Shown here piece after piece: positions 5,422 to 6,507 of a stretch of DNA of 6,507 nucleotides (position 1 is the stretch's first letter; every line of letters starts with the position of its first letter). Location: contig JAUVJM010000076.1 in assembly GCA_030596585.1 (NCBI GenBank), forward strand, positions 1 through 6,507, given 5' to 3'. Position numbers and translations under genes: made by a program. This DNA comes from a bacterium. GTDB lineage: Bacteria > NPL-UPA2 > JAUVJM01. Under the pieces are notes generated by a model. The model had not been told where the DNA came from. It made no database searches and worked only from the letters and a program-made list of their open reading frames with translations.

Positions 5422-6507
5422 AGAGTATTTCACAATAAAAGAAGTCACCGGACCACTGGTGCTTGTTGGGGAAGTGAGTGGTGTCAGTTATGAGGAGCTG
5501 GTGGAGTTGGAGCTCCCCAATGGCGAGATAAGAAGAGGCAGAGTGTTGGAGTTAGACGCAGATAAGGCCCTGATTCAGTTGTTTGAAGGGGCAGAAGGGA
5601 TAGATGTTTATAAGAGCAAGGTGAGGTTTCTCGGAAAGAGCATCGAGTTAGGTGTCTCGCCTGATATCCTGGGAAGGATGTTCGACGGTCTCGGCTCTCC
5701 GATAGACGGCGGACCGGATATTATCCCGGAGAGACGGCTTGACATAAATGGACTTCCGATAAATCCCTATTCCAGGGACTATCCGTCTGAATTTATACAG
5801 ACCGGAATCTCGGCAATTGACGGGTTGAATACGCTTGTGCGGGGGCAAAAACTCCCAATATTTTCCGGGGCGGGATTGCCGCATGCCCGGCTTGCTGCAC
5901 AGATAGCAAGACAGGCGAAGGTGCTTGGTAAGGAGGAAACATTCGCGGTTGTATTCGGAGCTATGGGAATCACTTTTGAGGAAGCAAACTATTTTATGTC
6001 GGATTTCAAAAGGACGGGCGCCATTGAGAGAGCAGTCCTTTTCGTTAATTTGGCTGATGACCCTGCTATTGAGAGAATTGCAACGCCGAGACTTGTTTTT
6101 ACGACTGCGGAGTATTTAGCTTTCGAGCTGGATATGCACGTCCTGGTTATACTTACTGATATGACTAATTATTGTGAAAGTCTGCGCGAGGTTTCTGCGG
6201 CGCGAAGGGAGGTCCCTGGGAGACGGGGTTATCCCGGTTATATGTACACGGACCTCGCCACGATGTATGAGCGGGCGGGCCGGATAAAGGGCAAAAAAGG
6301 ATCCATTACCCAGATACCTATTCTCACAATGCCTGAGGACGATAAGACCCATCCTATCCCTGACCTCACGGGTTACATAACCGAGGGACAGATTATACTC
6401 AGCAGGGATTTGCACAAGAAAGGGATTTATCCTCCTATTGATGTTCTTCCTTCTCTCTCACGGCTGCGTGATAAGGGTATTGGAGAAGGCAGGACGAGGG
6501 AGGACCA
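5414..6507 (+). CDS. atpB: V/A-type ATP synthase subunit B, 3'-truncated by the window
   Basis: The frame starts at ATG 5414 and stays open to the last base, giving 364 residues. The family usually has about 430-470, so the C-terminal helical part is missing. Subunit B is the non-catalytic nucleotide-binding partner of A in the A3B3 head. It shows an N-terminal beta-barrel (about 1-75), GRMFDGLGSPIDGGP (87-101), and NPYSRDYPSEFIQTGISAIDG (117-137). A degenerate P-loop SGAGLPHARLAAQ (151-163) lacks the GKT of subunit A, as expected for B. Further motifs are FGAMGITFEEANYF (181-194), the GRRGYPGYMYTDLATMYERAGR region (269-290) and PSLSRL (346-351), whose Arg350 corresponds to the arginine finger reaching the A active site. 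GAGG (5403-5406) lies 7 bases before the ATG. The start overlaps the end of A by 8 bases (ATGCTTAA). Confidence 0.96.
   Translation, partial: MLKEYFTIKEVTGPLVLVGEVSGVSYEELVELELPNGEIRRGRVLELDADKALIQLFEGAEGIDVYKSKVRFLGKSIELGVSPDILGRMFDGLGSPIDGGPDIIPERRLDINGLPINPYSRDYPSEFIQTGISAIDGLNTLVRGQKLPIFSGAGLPHARLAAQIARQAKVLGKEETFAVVFGAMGITFEEANYFMSDFKRTGAIERAVLFVNLADDPAIERIATPRLVFTTAEYLAFELDMHVLVILTDMTNYCESLREVSAARREVPGRRGYPGYMYTDLATMYERAGRIKGKKGSITQIPILTMPEDDKTHPIPDLTGYITEGQIILSRDLHKKGIYPPIDVLPSLSRLRDKGIGEGRTRED

Overview
The window reads as ordinary bacterial chromosome of roughly balanced base composition. It holds six genes, all on the + strand, and two of them run off the window ends. The main content is four consecutive genes of a bacterial V/A-type (vacuolar/archaeal-type) rotary ATPase, in the order C, F, A, B. 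A bacterial V/A-ATPase, a PAS/HD-GYP signalling protein and a Gfo/Idh/MocA oxidoreductase with a cysteine cluster together fit an anaerobic or environmental lineage such as Desulfobacterota, Planctomycetota or Omnitrophota. This placement is a guess, and the sequence does not decide the phylum.

Layout. Positions 1-861 are the 3' part of a PAS plus HD-GYP cyclic-di-GMP phosphodiesterase gene whose start lies outside the window. Positions 862-1055 are non-coding; the first 130 bases show nothing convincing, and the end carries a strong sigma70-type promoter (TTGACA, 16-base spacer, TATACT) and a Shine-Dalgarno site. Positions 1056-2201 encode a complete NAD(P)-dependent oxidoreductase of the Gfo/Idh/MocA family. 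A weak terminator-like hairpin overlaps its stop codon. The ATPase genes follow: subunit C (2251-3231), subunit F (3342-3641), subunit A (3634-5421) and subunit B (5414 to the window end, truncated).

The ATPase subunits act together. A and B form the alternating ATP-binding hexamer, F belongs to the central rotor shaft, and C (homologue of eukaryotic subunit d) is the socket joining the shaft to the membrane ring. F-A and A-B each overlap by exactly 8 bases, which suggests translational coupling. The C-F junction is the exception. It holds an approximately 90-base imperfect palindrome built from 8-base units, with a terminator-like hairpin at its centre. This element lies between a good Shine-Dalgarno sequence and the F start codon and looks like a repeat inserted into the operon. 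It is the most interesting feature of the window.

I see no CRISPR array, phage, transposase, RNA gene or clearly new multi-gene system. The subunits still missing (D, E, G/H stalk, I, K) are not in the window; I, K and E are absent upstream of C, so they must lie downstream of B or elsewhere.
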